The translations under genes and the position numbers were made by a program. Positions 1-10,905 of a DNA stretch of 64,000 nt are shown here, in pieces; the stretch's first letter is position 1; every line of letters begins with the position of its first letter. Source of the stretch: Amorphophallus konjac (lineage: Eukaryota; Streptophyta; Magnoliopsida; Alismatales; Araceae); NCBI GenBank assembly GCA_022559845.1, contig CM040126.1:121868886-121932885 (forward strand), given 5' to 3'. The notes under the pieces are model-generated. The model did no database searches. It saw nothing but the letters and a program-made list of their open reading frames with translations, and had not been told where the DNA came from.

Positions 1-974
1 CAATTGTTCATTCTTAGATTTCAACAAGGAATTTTCTTGTTCAAGATTATCAAAGCATTTCAATCTTCCCTCAAGTAAGAAATTCTGAATTAACATGTCA
101 CCATTTTTCTTTTTAAGATCTTCATTTTCATTCATGATGCTTTTGCTATCAATTTCAGAATCAAGCAGCTTTTCAAACATTTTATCATCATCAGATAAAG
201 AAGCTAGCTTGTTCTTAAGATATTCTTCATTTTTCTCAAGTATGGAGATTTTAGACATGAGGAATGTATTTTGCTCACGCAGTTCATCACACTCATTTTC
301 AATTTGAAAAGATGTGTTATGTTTTCTAGCCATTTCAACATCTTCATTCAAACAGGAAATCTCTTCTGAAAATAATTCAACTTTTGATTCAAGAGATTCA
401 TTTTGTTCTTGCAGATGTTCAATTTTTGACTCCAAGATTTACAGTTCTCACAGGAGGAATTAGCATGCCCATTCTCATTAATCTTCATTTTCAATGTTTT
501 ATTTTCAGATCTGAGTTTCTTGCATTTATCATACAGCGTAGCCTATGCCATTTGCCATTCCTCAATAGAGAGTTCTTCGGATTCAGAATTTACCTCATCA
601 TAATTTTTATCATTGAGTTGATCATCATTGTCGGCCATGAGACAATTTTGTCCTTCCATCTTTCGAGCTTTGATCAATTGATCCATAATCTCCTTTGTCG
701 TTCTACAAGAAGAAACAAATGGAAACATATGAGTATCAATAGCACTTTTCAATAAACTTAAGATAATGACATTTTCATGGTTCTTCAATTTATCTTGACT
801 ATACCACTTGGTCTCATCTAGAGGCAATATGTGAGGACCATCATAAATCAACTTCCAAAAATTAGGATTAATTGAATTGATCAGTCCACACATTTTACCT
901 ATCCATGAAGTAATATTAGAACCATTAAGAATAGTAAGGCAATTCATCGACATGTGCTCAACAGAAAAATTCAT
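1..974 (-). pseudogene. copia gag, N-terminal domain plus coiled coil, internally deleted
   Basis: Reading the minus strand from the ATG at 972-974, the first 90 or so residues match the N-terminal DUF4219/UBN2-type gag region of plant copia elements (a WIGKMCGLI segment, then a Y.GPH..P motif). Instead of the UBN2 core and CCHC knuckle, the frame passes directly into an acidic NCLMA segment that normally lies after the knuckle. A stop occurs at 543. After a frame change near 430 the strand encodes a long heptad-rich coiled coil up to the edge. An almost identical internal loss is present in Copia-C. The protein would be a structural capsid gag; here it is broken by the deletion and a frameshift. 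Confidence 0.75.
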
Positions 975-1034
975 GATTGTAGAATGCACTAGGATCACTC
1001 CGTAGATCGTGAGATCTGGGGACAGCAGAGCCTC

Positions 1035-1046
1035 GCTCTGATACCA
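1035..1046 (-). other. Primer binding site (initiator Met tRNA type)
   Basis: The complement reads TGGTATCAGAGC, the standard plant copia primer site matching the 3' end of initiator Met tRNA. It lies two bases inside the LTR end at 1049. Confidence 0.9.
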
Positions 1047-1479
1047 ATTGTTGGGTCCCGTAGTGCAAGAACACGGATCTAGAGGGGGGGGGTGAATAGA
1101 TCCTACTACTATAAACTATGTCCGATTAAAAACATAAACTAGCGCACAACGGAATTAACAAGATTGATGAGATTGAGGAATTTAATCTAAATAGATTTAA
1201 ACTTAATTCACTCAGCCTCACCGAGCTCACACGATTGTATAAACAGATAAGATAGCGAAGCACACAACCACAAAGATCAAACCACAAGACATGGGGATTT
1301 TTAAGGTGGTTCGGGACCACGACGGGCTCCCTACGTCCACCCCTCACCAAACCCAGTGAGGCTTCACTCGGGGATAAATTCCCAAACAGAGATGACACTC
1401 CAAACACACACGGGACGACACCCGCACAAACATGGGGACACGCCTCAACACACACACAGACGGAGACGAAGTCTCCCAC

Positions 1480-1600
1480 ATGATCCGACGACTGGATCAC
1501 AAACACATACACGATCCGACGACCGGATCACAACACACACACGATCCGACGACTGGATCACAACACACACACGATCCGATGACCGGATCACAACACACAC
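1480..1600. repeat. 30-bp tandem repeat, four copies
   Basis: Units begin near 1481, 1511, 1541 and 1571. Each holds an imperfect palindrome, gatccgacgaccggatc, followed by a CA run. It lies in the transcribed half of the Copia-A LTR; related GATC...GATC plus CA/GT tracts occur at the same place in the other copia LTRs. Confidence 0.85.
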
Positions 1601-2216
1601 ACACACGTTGCAACAACCGCAGCACAATGACACAAACACGATCGCACATAGGTGATCAAACACGACCGTATACACAAATGGTCACACACACAAATATCTC
1701 TAATGTTCAGAAAATGAACACAAATATTCAGGCATGCTCAAACCCAAAATATAGATCATAGAACACATCACAAAGAACTGATAGAAGACATAGAAGTGAT
1801 CCCCCTTTATTTTTCAAGGCCAGTTGATGATGTTCCTTGAACCACGAGTTGGAGGGAAGCCGGATGAAGATGATTCTTACGTCCTCTTGATCCTCTCTTC
1901 GATCCGCTCCTTTTCTTCTTCTTCCACGAGCTCCAGATCTTCACGGAAGTAGATGATTGCCTCCTTGCAAGAGCTCCACCACGTTTTCCCGCTTTTCTTC
2001 ACCTATACGAAAGAACAAATGAGCATTAGGGTTAATCAACTCCCAAATTCGTAACTCTTATATAAGCAACTCAAGGGGTGGGGAAAAGACTCATAAAACC
2101 CTCCTAATACATGTTAAAAACACCTTAATAACAATAGAAACTAATAGGGGGTAGTATGGTAATGTTTGAAAGATTTTCAATGGGTTTTAAACACTTTCGC
2201 AAATCCCGTCCGGAAG

Positions 2217-2365
2217 GGGTCGACCTTGGGGTCGACCCTCGGCAACTAGGGTGCTGCCAGGGCCAAAAAAATGAGCCAAGTTTATAGGGGTCGACCCTTG
2301 CAGTGGGTCGACCCCAGGGGTCGACCCATCCAGGTGCTGAGGCACCAGCCCAGGGGGGTCGACCC
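2217..2365. repeat. GTCGACC palindrome array in the Copia-A LTR
   Basis: Six GTCGAC cores occur in about 150 bp (first at 2219, last at 2358), mostly inside ggGGTCGACCcc, in an LTR that otherwise has none nearby. Confidence 0.85.
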
Positions 2366-3654
2366 CTTCAGCAGAGGGTCAAAAAATGTGATTTTAGCCC
2401 CGATAAAATGTCGGAAAAATTCCCAAAAATCAAGAATTAATTACCATGAATTCTACAAAGTATGAAGACCATCTAAACCACATTTCAACAAGATTTATGA
2501 GAAAACATTAAGCACATTGTAAAGGCTCAAACATCTCATTTTAAGGATGCATAAAATACTTCCAATGCAATGCAACCTCATGAAAGATGTTCACGAAAAC
2601 GACCCGGAACTTAGCATAGAAATGGTTAGATGTTACCATCACCCACTTGACATGAGAGAGTTTATAAACAATCCTTGAACCTGTAAAAACATGATAAACC
2701 AAGAAGTTAGATGATAATCAAAACTCATGAACCAAACATCAACTCTTTGAACTAGTTAACATAAAAATACATCATTAAACACATTCAAGGATGTAATTGA
2801 CTTCTCAATTCAATCATCAAAAATATATTCACCATATGACAATATTTTGATATGATGAACATGAATCTCAAATACAAAGGCATGAAGGCTCAACCATTCA
2901 ATCACTTTCTTGAATCAACCAAATCTTCAACATCAAAATGCTTCATCACACAAGTGTTAACAAATATGCCAAATGCAAAGCATGCATAATATCACGGAAC
3001 CTCATTCATTCAAATGGCATTCTTGTTGATTAAGAGCTAACATTCATGAAGCATTATCCCAAGAGGAACATTGATATAAAATCACATTCATCAAGATTCA
3101 AGTAAATAGGCTAAGTATATTTCTAGTCCAAAAGCCTTGAGAGGAAAATGCAAGGAAATACCCCAATCAAGACTTGAAACCTTACTTGATGAAATGTATG
3201 AATCATATAAAGATGAAATACAATTCAATGAGAAAGGTAACTCCCTTTTTGAAGAAGAACTTCATTGATGCACTCCTTTGAGTTCCAAAACGTGAATTAT
3301 GGACTTGGATCTTGCAAAGCAAAATCTTCAAGGTATGAGATCCTTAAATACAAATTATTCATATAACTTTCAAACATGAACAGAGTTAACTCCCTTTAAG
3401 AAGAAGAGCTTCATTGATGGACTCCTTAAGATTCCATGTATGAGCCATGAAGTTGTGTTCCTACAAACCAACATAAATATAACATTAGTTCCTTAAACAC
3501 CGAGAGTTCACATGGCTTTCAAGAGTAAACATTGACTTCATCTTTCAACTCATCAAATCAAGATATAAAACATGTTGCTCAATGAAACACATACACATAC
3601 AAACACAATCGTTTTGATATCATTGAAACCAAGCACGAACTATGGGATGCAACA

Positions 3655-4505
3655 AAAACCAGTTAGAGGCCAGGCCAGGGGCAGACAACGTGTGTGTGTA
3701 CACGTGGTTGGGGGTAGTTGGACCCACGCTGACAGGCGTGACCCCAGCTAGTCACTTGCTTTGTGGTTACTTGTACGGTGTCTCAGTTCCCACTAGGTCG
3801 GAGGGAGACACCTAAGACACGGACTAAGTCATCAGTGGATGCATCTGGTCTTGCTTCTAGTGGGAGATACTCCTGTTGAGTTGGAGTGACAGACTGTCAG
3901 TCGTGCGACTTTGACCTTCGGGTTTTGTCATGTTGACTATGGTGTTTCGATCGGTCCATCGTGGCACGTGTGTCAGTTTTTGTGCCGTAAGATCGGTGTT
4001 TTGTAGATTGCAGGGCTTCCCTTTCCGAGGTACTCGCTTACTGCTAGCATAGCGATTTCTCTGTTTACGAGGTAGGGTTCGAGTGACCCCTACTGAGTCT
4101 TGTTCTGAGACTCATTCCCTGTGTGTTTTCACCGTGTTTCAGGTGAGTCGTGGCCTCAGGGGAGTGCGTCTGAGGCTCAGCGTGGTTTGGGTGCCCAGCG
4201 TTAGTGCCAGAGGTCAGAGCCGAGGTATGCCCCGTGTAGCTGTACTTTTCTTTCTTGTCTCTGTACTAGTTGTGGGCTACTGCTGTTGTTTTTTTTATTG
4301 TTATATCTTGTGGACCATGTATCATGTAAAATTTTAATTTATTTCATGCTTAATTATATGACTGTTTAATTTCTGCAATTATTTGTGATACTTGTGTAGT
4401 CTCCATACCATCCTTTTAACCCTTCCGAGTCTTCGGACTCGTGGGTGGCGATGCGAGTCTCAGGTTATCGGGCCTTCCCAGTAATCGGATTCTCAGGTCG
4501 TTATA
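3655..4505 (+). repeat. 5' LTR of Gypsy-1, 3' portion (851 bp)
   Basis: Corresponds to 11191-12041 of the 3' LTR. Ends ggtcgttata, with TA in place of the usual CA. In the first 310 or so aligned bases I count about 30 differences, nearly all transitions, so this is an old insertion. Confidence 0.9.
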
Positions 4506-4507
4506 GC

Positions 4508-4519
4508 TGGTATCAGAGC
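4508..4519 (+). other. Primer binding site of Gypsy-1 (Met tRNA type)
   Basis: TGGTATCAGAGC, two bases after the LTR end. Confidence 0.9.
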
Positions 4520-4670
4520 AGTGGTTGTGGGATTATACGAGAATCATAAGTAATTGTGATGGTCCACTAGTCCACAACGATGATGTACAATTGACGCTGG
4601 CATCGGGCATCGTGTGTTTTTCTTGACCTTGCCATTTTCATGTTTTTTGTCTTTTGCTTCAGGAGCGAGC

Positions 4671-5945
4671 ATGGCGCCGAGGCGGAGCACTCGCTCTTAG
4701 CAGGGGCAGTCAGCTGGAGGTCAGGAGATTCAGCAGGAGATCCAGCAGGAGGTTCAGCAGGATCAGGAGGAGCAGAGTAGAGTGCCACCAGCGGCCACCG
4801 AGGCAGTGGATACTGCGAGGTTTCCGGGGGCCGAGGATTTCTTCCGTGACATGTACTAGCTTATCTCTCAGCAGTTCGGCGGAGAGGCTGGTGAGGGCTC
4901 GTCGACTAGGGGTGGGCCAAGCCGAGCAGTGAGGGATTTTATGCAGTTTCATCCACCTTACTATGGCAGTCAGCCAGACCATGATATGGCTCGGAGTTGG
5001 CTCGACGAGATGGAGCGGGTGTTCAGTTCCATGCGGTGTACTGCGGAGGATAGAGTGATGTTGGCCTACAACCAGTTGCATGGTATGGCTCGGGAGTGGT
5101 GGTCTTCCGAGTGGAAGATGTCTTTCCTACTTCGTCCACTTGAGTAGATTGAGTGGAGTGACTTTGTCAGTGCTTTCGAGCGTACCTACTATCCAGAGTA
5201 TATTGCTACATAGCGGATGCGTCAATTTTTGGAGCTGGTTCAGGGCGACATGTCCGTGTTGCAGTACAGGGCCCGATTTGTTGAGCTGGGTCGGTATGTA
5301 CATCAGATTATGGAGCATGAGAGGGTGAAGACCGCACAGTTCGTACAGGGCTTGAGGCAGGAGTTGAGGCACCATTTGATCGCGAATGTGGCCACTAATC
5401 TAGAGACAACGTCTCGTTTTACGGCTTCTTTGGAGATGGATATGCAGAGGACTCAAGGACCGATTAGCCAGGGGCAGTCTTTGTCGGGTCGCAGCCAATA
5501 GTCGGCTACCCAGCAGCAGGGTTCCTTTCAGCATGCGTTGGGTGGTTCAGGAGCGCCGGCACCGACAGCGTCGGCGATAGGATCTGTGTCTTTTGGCTCG
5601 AAGGTCAAGAAGTTCCTTAAGAAGAGTTTCCGTAAGAAGCACAAGGATCAGGGGCAGGCATCATCGGGTAGTGTACAATAATCGAGTTTGTTTCAGCGAC
5701 AGGGATCAGTGGGTGGGTCGCGAGGACCGTGCCCACGGTGTAGCGAGTACCATCCAGACATGCAGTGCACGGCGCCGATAGTTTGTTTCCGGTGTGACCA
5801 GCCAGGGCATATGGCACGTGACTGTCCTCAGAGGCAGCAGCAGCAGTAGTTTCCTCAGCAGTAGTAGGTTCCCCTATAGCAGAGGCAGCAGCAGGGATAG
5901 TATCCGCCGCTACCCAGGTCAGCTAGTGTGGGAGGCAGGTAGAGA
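4671..5945 (+). pseudogene. gypsy gag
   Basis: Starts at the ATG of 4671 (MAPRRSTRS). It carries a retrotransposon-gag domain (AREWWSS, DFVSAFERTYYPE, then YRARFVELGRY and KTAQFVQGL) and a zinc-binding region near 5735-5830 with CPRC...C and the CCHC knuckle CFRCDQPGHMARDC. This is the capsid/nucleocapsid protein that packages element RNA. Stops interrupt it at 4698, 4857, 5145, 5211 and 5499, and the glutamine-rich stretch after the knuckle has several TAG codons among CAG codons. The frame is the same as pol, so the element encoded one polyprotein. Confidence 0.88.
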
Positions 5946-5966
5946 GCTCGAGGCCAGATCACACAC

Positions 5967-7860
5967 ATGACCAGGGCAGAGGCAGTGGCGTCGCAGCTCG
6001 TGGAAGGTACCGTTCAGATTTTGGGTTGTGCGGCTCAGGTTTTGTTTGATTCTGGCACGTCTCATTCGTTTGTTTCGGAGGATTTCGCACTGAGTATTGA
6101 GGAGCCGGTGACCCAGTTGTCCTATGATTTAGCAATGGAGTTGCCTTCGGGTGATTTTATGATCACTCCGTATTGTTTTGATGAGGTCCCTGTATGGGTG
6201 GAAGGGCGGAGTTTACCAACTAGGCTCTATGCGTTGCCGCTTCAAGACTTTAATGTGATTTTGGGCATGGATTGGCTCGAGGCACATCATGCTTTGGTTG
6301 ATTGCGGCTCGAAGAGGGTTTATTTCCGGCTACTTCACGGACCCACCTTCTATTTCCAAGGTATCAGGTCTTCCTCTTCCCGCTTACTTATTTCTGCGAT
6401 TCGAGCTCGTCGTTTGCTTGATGCGGGTTGTCAGGGTTTTATCGCCTCCGTGGTTGTGGCAGACCGGATGGAGCCGGATGTCGAGGACATTCCGGTGGTG
6501 TGCGAGTTTCCCGATATTTTTCCGGAGGACTTACCTGGATTGCCTCCCAAGCGGGAGATTGATTTCATGATCGAGATTGTGCCTGGTACGGGAGCTTTGG
6601 CGAAGGCTCCCTACCGTATGGCCCCCGCTAAGTTGAGGGAGTTGAGGGCACAGTTGCAGGAATTGTTGGCCAAGGGGTATATTCGTCCTAGCTTTTCCCC
6701 TTGGGGTGCGCCCGTGTTGTTCGTGAAGAAGAAGGACGGTAGCTTGCGGTTGTGCATTGACTACTGGCAGTTGAATGAGGTGACCATTAAGAATAAGTAT
6801 CCATTGCCGTGAATTTATGATTTGTTCGACCAACTTCAGTCTGCTCGAGTGTTCTCGCTGATTGATTTGCGGTGCGGTTACTATCAGCTGAGAATTCGTG
6901 AGTCCGATGTGGAGAAGACTGCGTTCAGTACGAGGTACGGGCATTATGAGTTCTTGGTGATGCCGTTCGGGCTCACCAATGCCCCCACAGCCTTCATGGA
7001 CTTGATGTAGAGGGTGTTTCATCCGTATCTGGACCAGTTCATGGTCATATTTATGGACGCCATCCTTGTTTATTCGCGGTCTACCGAGGAGCACGCGTAC
7101 CATTTGGGTGTGGTGCTGCAGACGTTGCGAGATCACCAATTGTATGCGAAGCTTAGTAAGTGCGAGTTCTGGCTTCGTGAGGTGCACTTTTTAGGGCACA
7201 TGATTTCTGGTGATGATATTTTCGTGAACCCCGCCAAGGTCGAGGCAGTAATGCAGTGGCCGAGGTCGAGATCTGTGACCGAGATCCGGAGTTTCTTGGG
7301 GCTTGCGGGCTATTATCAGTGATTTATCTAGGATTTTTCTAGCATTGCGGCCCCGATGACTAGACTTACGTGGAAGAATGTGCCTTTCGTTTGGTCTGAG
7401 GAGTGTGAGCAAAGTTTCAGGGAACTGAAGAGATCGCTCACCTCGGCTCCGGTGTTGGTTTCACCTTCTGGATCAGGAGATTTTGTGGTGTGTATAGATG
7501 CTTCCGAGGTCGGATTGGGTGCTGTGTTGATGCAACATGGTAGAGTGGTGGCTTATGCATCTCGGTAGCTGAAGCCCCACGAGGAGAACTACCCTACCCA
7601 TGACCTGGAGTTGGCGGCTGTGATCTTTGCGCTGAAGATCTGGAGGCATTATATGTACGGTGAGATGTTCGAGGTGTTCACTGACCATCAGAGTTTGAGG
7701 TATGTGTTCATACAGAGGGACCTTAACCTCAGGCAGAGGCGTTGGATGGAGTTTATGAAGGATTGTGACGTCACCCTGTCTTATCAGCCGTGCAAGATGA
7801 ATGTCGTCACCGATGCTTTGAGTCGGAAGGTCACGGTCAATGCCTTGATGTTGAGGAAGT
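5967..7860 (+). pseudogene. gypsy protease, reverse transcriptase and RNase H
   Basis: In frame with gag. The aspartic protease appears as [11 protein letters not shown] near 6045. The RT follows from about 6480 ([51 protein letters not shown]). Its catalytic box, normally [YF]xDD, reads FMDA, with GCC at 7059-7061 replacing the second aspartate codon. RNase H begins near 7480 (CIDASEVGLGAVLMQ, then ELAAVIFALKIWRHY and FTDHQSLRY). Stops at the ends of the open stretches (about 6810, 7008, 7320, 7332, 7566) fit single transitions from CGA or CAG codons. The product would copy element RNA into cDNA; this copy cannot. Confidence 0.9.
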
Positions 7861-9371
7861 GGAGGCTCTGGGAACAAGTGCCCAAAGTTTCATTCAGGCT
7901 CAAGATTCCCCAGGAGCCAGGGTTAGCGGTGCTTGCTAGTCTGACTGTCACGCCTGCTATCTGCCGTCAGGTGACAGAGGCTCAGCATGCGGATCCTGAG
8001 TTGCCCCGGATTCTGGCTATGGCTGATGTGGAGCTCGGCGAGGACAGTGCTGTGAGGTTCCGTAGTAGGCTGTACGTCCCAGTCGAGGAGCAAGTTTATC
8101 GTGCGGTGTTACGTAAGGCTCATGGGAGCAGGTACACCGTACACCCGAGTGCGACAAAGATGTATCGAAACTTGGGGAGGCAGTTCTAGTGGCCTAGAAT
8201 GAAGAGAGATATCACCGAGTTTGTGACTAGGTGCCTGACCTGTCCGCAGGTGAAGGCGGAGCATCAGCGACCGGGAGGTACTCTCCAGCCCTTAGATGTT
8301 CCCGAGTTGAAGTGGGATCACGTGACCACGGATTTCATGGTGGGATTGCCGAGGACTCCGAGTGGGCAGGACAGTATTTGGTTGTTGGTGGATAGGCTGA
8401 CGAAGGTGACTCGGTTGTTACCGGTCAAAGTCAGCTGGAGCGTGCCTAAGTTGGCTCGTCTTTATGTGGAGCGGATCGTTCTGTTGCATGAGATTCCCAT
8501 TTCCATCGTGTCAGATCGGGATCCGCGCTTCACTTCTGGATTCTGGAAGAGTTTCCAGCGAGATTTTGGCACGGATGTGGCATTTAGCTCGGCGTATCAT
8601 CCTCAGTCAGATGGTCAGTCCGAGAGGACCATCCAGACTTTGGAGGACATGCTGAGATCCTACTGCCTGGAGTGGCAGGGGAGTTGGATTCACCACCTAC
8701 CGTTGGTGGAGTTTGCCTACAACAACAGCTATCATTCGAGCATCGGCATGGCTCCTTATGAGGCGTTGTATGGGCGTCCGTGTCGGACTCCACTGGATTG
8801 GTTTGAGATTGGTGAGCGTGTTTTGACGGGACCTGAGTTGGTGCAGCAGTGTGTGGATGTTGTGCACCTGGTTCGTCAGAACATGTTGGCGGCCCAGAGT
8901 CGGCAGAAGAGTTATGCTGACCGTAGGCGGCAGCCTCTCGTGTTCGCCATTGGCGATCGTGTGTTCTTGAGAGTTTCTCCGATGAAGGGGGTGATGCGCT
9001 TTGGGCGGCGTGGGAAGCTGAGTCCCTGCTATATTGGTCCTTTCCACATCGTGGAGCGTATCGGTGAGGTAGCTTATCGGTTGCAGTTACCCCCTGAGTT
9101 GGCGTCGGTGCATGACGCGTTCCACGTCTCGATGTTGCAGAAGTATATGCCCGATGACTCTCATGTGCTCGAGGATTCTGTTTGGCCCGAGGTGACTCCA
9201 GATCTTTCTCTCCCAGAGTTTCCCATCCATGTAGAGGATAGGTGAGAGCAGCGCCTGCGAAACAAGGTCATCCCCTTGGTTAAGGTGGTGTAGCAGCGGC
9301 ACTCTGGTGGTGAGGCTTCTTGGGAGCGTGAGGACGAGATGCATTAGCAGTTCCCTTACATGTTTGAGTGA
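7861..9371 (+). pseudogene. gypsy integrase with chromodomain-like tail
   Basis: The HHCC zinc finger is visible (AHGSRYTVH, then CLTCPQVK). The DDE core follows: D in TTDFMVGLP, D in VSDRDPRF, E in SDGQSERTI. The C-terminal GPY/F region has SPCYIGPFHIVERIGEVAYRL-type residues, followed by a degenerate chromodomain-like tail (RLRNKVIPLVKV, then SWEREDEMH) ending at the TGA of 9369-9371. TAG at 8187 fits a TGG codon and TGA at 9243 a CGA codon. Chromodomains guide chromoviral integration to heterochromatin. Confidence 0.88.
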
Positions 9372-9425
9372 CTCTTCCTCTTCTTTCCTCTTGGGTTGTT
9401 CTCAATTTCGAGGATGAAATTCCTT

Positions 9426-9438
9426 AAGGGGGGAGGGC
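9426..9438 (+). other. Polypurine tract of Gypsy-1
   Basis: aaggggggagggc directly precedes the 3' LTR; it primes plus-strand DNA synthesis in this class. Confidence 0.85.
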
Positions 9439-9774
9439 TGTAATATCCCGGACCTTTCAGATCCTTCTTCGTGGGTCCTGGATCTGGTTTCTCGGAGTGT
9501 CCAGCTCTGTTGTGTCTGAAATTCTGTTTCGGACATCTTCCATGTTCGGATCGGCACGATCCAGAGTTGTTTCGGAGGCCCGGAAGCATTCCGCGACTTT
9601 TTCGCGTGTGTTTTCCAATTTTCGGTGTGTGTTTCGGCAATTCCTTCGGAATCTCGTTGCGGGTGAACCGTGTCGTTCACTTAGGCGAGAGTGGTACCGT
9701 TGCGATCGGTGTGCCGAAGATCGCGGAAATGTAATTTTTGATTTTTTTGGTATTTTCTAGAATTTCCAAATTTT

Positions 9775-9783
9775 CTATAAATA
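9775..9783 (+). promoter_or_regulatory. Putative TATA box of the Gypsy-1 3' LTR
   Basis: ctataaata, followed within about 15 bp by a C/T-rich stretch typical of plant LTR transcription starts. The matching part of the 5' LTR is outside the window. Confidence 0.6.
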
Positions 9784-9787
9784 CCCC

Positions 9788-9920
9788 CCTTTTTCTCTCT
9801 CTCCCCACCCTTCTTCTTGTTCTTCTTCTTGTTCTTCTTGTTCTTCTTCGTCTTGTTCTTCTTCTTCTTCTTCTTCTTCCTCCCACCGTGAGAACCGCCC
9901 CCTCTCCCCCTCTCTCTCCC
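9788..9920 (+). repeat. Pyrimidine-rich microsatellite (TTC/TTG units)
   Basis: Runs of ttcttcttg and ttcttc just after the TATA box give low-complexity Leu- or Lys/Glu-rich frames on the two strands that should not be called genes. Confidence 0.85.
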
Positions 9921-10375
9921 ATTCAATCGCGGCGGGCCTCTCTCCGGCTGCAGAGGGCGGCGGGGTGACGGCGCGGTTGAGTGGGCGGCTGCGAGGTGAG
10001 CTCGTGGGCGTGCGGTGTTCGTGGGAAGCGTGAAAGAGTGGGGTTTCCAAAAATGTTCTTCGTGGTTTGAGCTCGATTCAGTGGAGCTTTTGCTCCATTG
10101 AGGTAGGGGAAGAATCTCTATACTCATCCCATCATCCCCCGCGTTTTGTAGGCCGAATGGGAGCCGAGAGGGGTGTCTTTGAGCGGGTTTGGGCAAAAGC
10201 ATGATTTTGGGAGAGTTCGCATGATCTATGATTTTAGGCCATGATTTCGCGTTTTGATGGCTTAGAAGTATGCTAGGGGTCCCCAGGGGTCTTCTCCTTT
10301 AATTTCCCCCTCTCCTATGGAGGCATGGGGGCGTGGTTGGAATTTTTGGGCGTTTCATGCCGTTTCGCCGTCAGA

Positions 10376-10905
10376 CCGGTGTGACGGTCCTTCTAGTGAC
10401 CATCACACCATGTGACGCGCCCAGGTGGGTGCGTCACAGCCCTGTTTTTAGCCATTTGGGGTCTGGGGGATGTGACGCTCCCACGATAAACCGCCATAGG
10501 CGCTGTGACGCGCCTGGGTTAGACCGTCAGGGACGATCTGGCCATTGGCATGACCGTTGGTTTTTGACCGTTGGGGGTCAAGGCATGTGACGCACCAGGC
10601 TTGGCGCGTCATAGCCTTGTGACGCCCCTGTGTGGGTGCGTCAGAGGTGACGTTCTCCCACACTGTAACACACCAGAGATAGTCCGTTACAGGCTGTGAC
10701 GCACCGATCGGCACGCGCCACAGTCGATTTCCTCTTGTTTGTGACGCACTGGGGTGGGCGCATCACAGACTGTGACGCACCAGGGTAGGCGCGTCACACG
10801 CCATCTTGCACTGAGTGTTTGATGCGCCTGTGTTGGGCCATCAGATGGCTGTGACGGTCCAGCCTTAGACCGTCAGAGCCTATGACGCGTCTAGGGTAGA
10901 CCGTT
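10376..10905. repeat. Array of TGACGC/GCGTCA inverted repeats
   Basis: About 530 bp with many copies of gtgacgc or tgacgg, each followed 15-20 bp later by its complement gcgtca or ccgtca (for example at 10396, 10470, 10503, 10586, 10618, 10696, 10740, 10772, 10850). Each pair can form a hairpin with a variable loop. The copies are diverged, so it is an old degenerate array. It includes the plant TGACG core bound by TGA-type bZIP factors; any such binding here is inference. Confidence 0.8.

Larger units (their letters stand above)
1..3654 (-). mobile_element. Copia-A: 5' part of a Sirevirus-like Ty1-copia element
   Basis: On the minus strand this reads LTR, primer binding site, then gag, and runs off the left edge of the window. 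The LTR starts TGTTGCATCCC (complement of the end at 3654) and ends at 1049. The primer site is at 1035-1046. The base run aaaac at 3655-3659 after the LTR is the expected right-hand target-site duplication. The same aaaac is found uninterrupted at 11191-11195 in the intact copy of the Gypsy-1 LTR, so this element jumped into the Gypsy-1 5' LTR. Long LTRs, a coiled-coil gag and CA/GT-rich LTR segments make it Sirevirus-like. The pol genes are outside the window. Confidence 0.85.
1049..3654 (-). repeat. 5' LTR of Copia-A (2606 bp)
   Basis: The plus strand starts tgttgggtcccg at 1049 and ends gggatgcaaca at 3654, so the minus strand has TG...CA ends. The far end resembles the Copia-B LTR start (TGTTG, CATCCC, TTGGTTT). 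It contains a G-rich gaggggggg box near 1081, a CA-rich segment at 1390-1690 and a GTCGAC array at 2217-2365. No gene is visible in 2366-3654, which is AT-rich U3. Confidence 0.8.

Noticed and set aside
3655..4505. Truncated 5' LTR of Gypsy-1
   Set aside because: It is not truncated by deletion: the break coincides with the end of Copia-A, and the missing part should lie beyond the window.
9677..10202. Lys/Glu-rich or Leu-rich proteins around 9.7-10.2 kb
   Set aside because: They come from the TTC-rich leader of the Gypsy-1 LTR and lack any domain.
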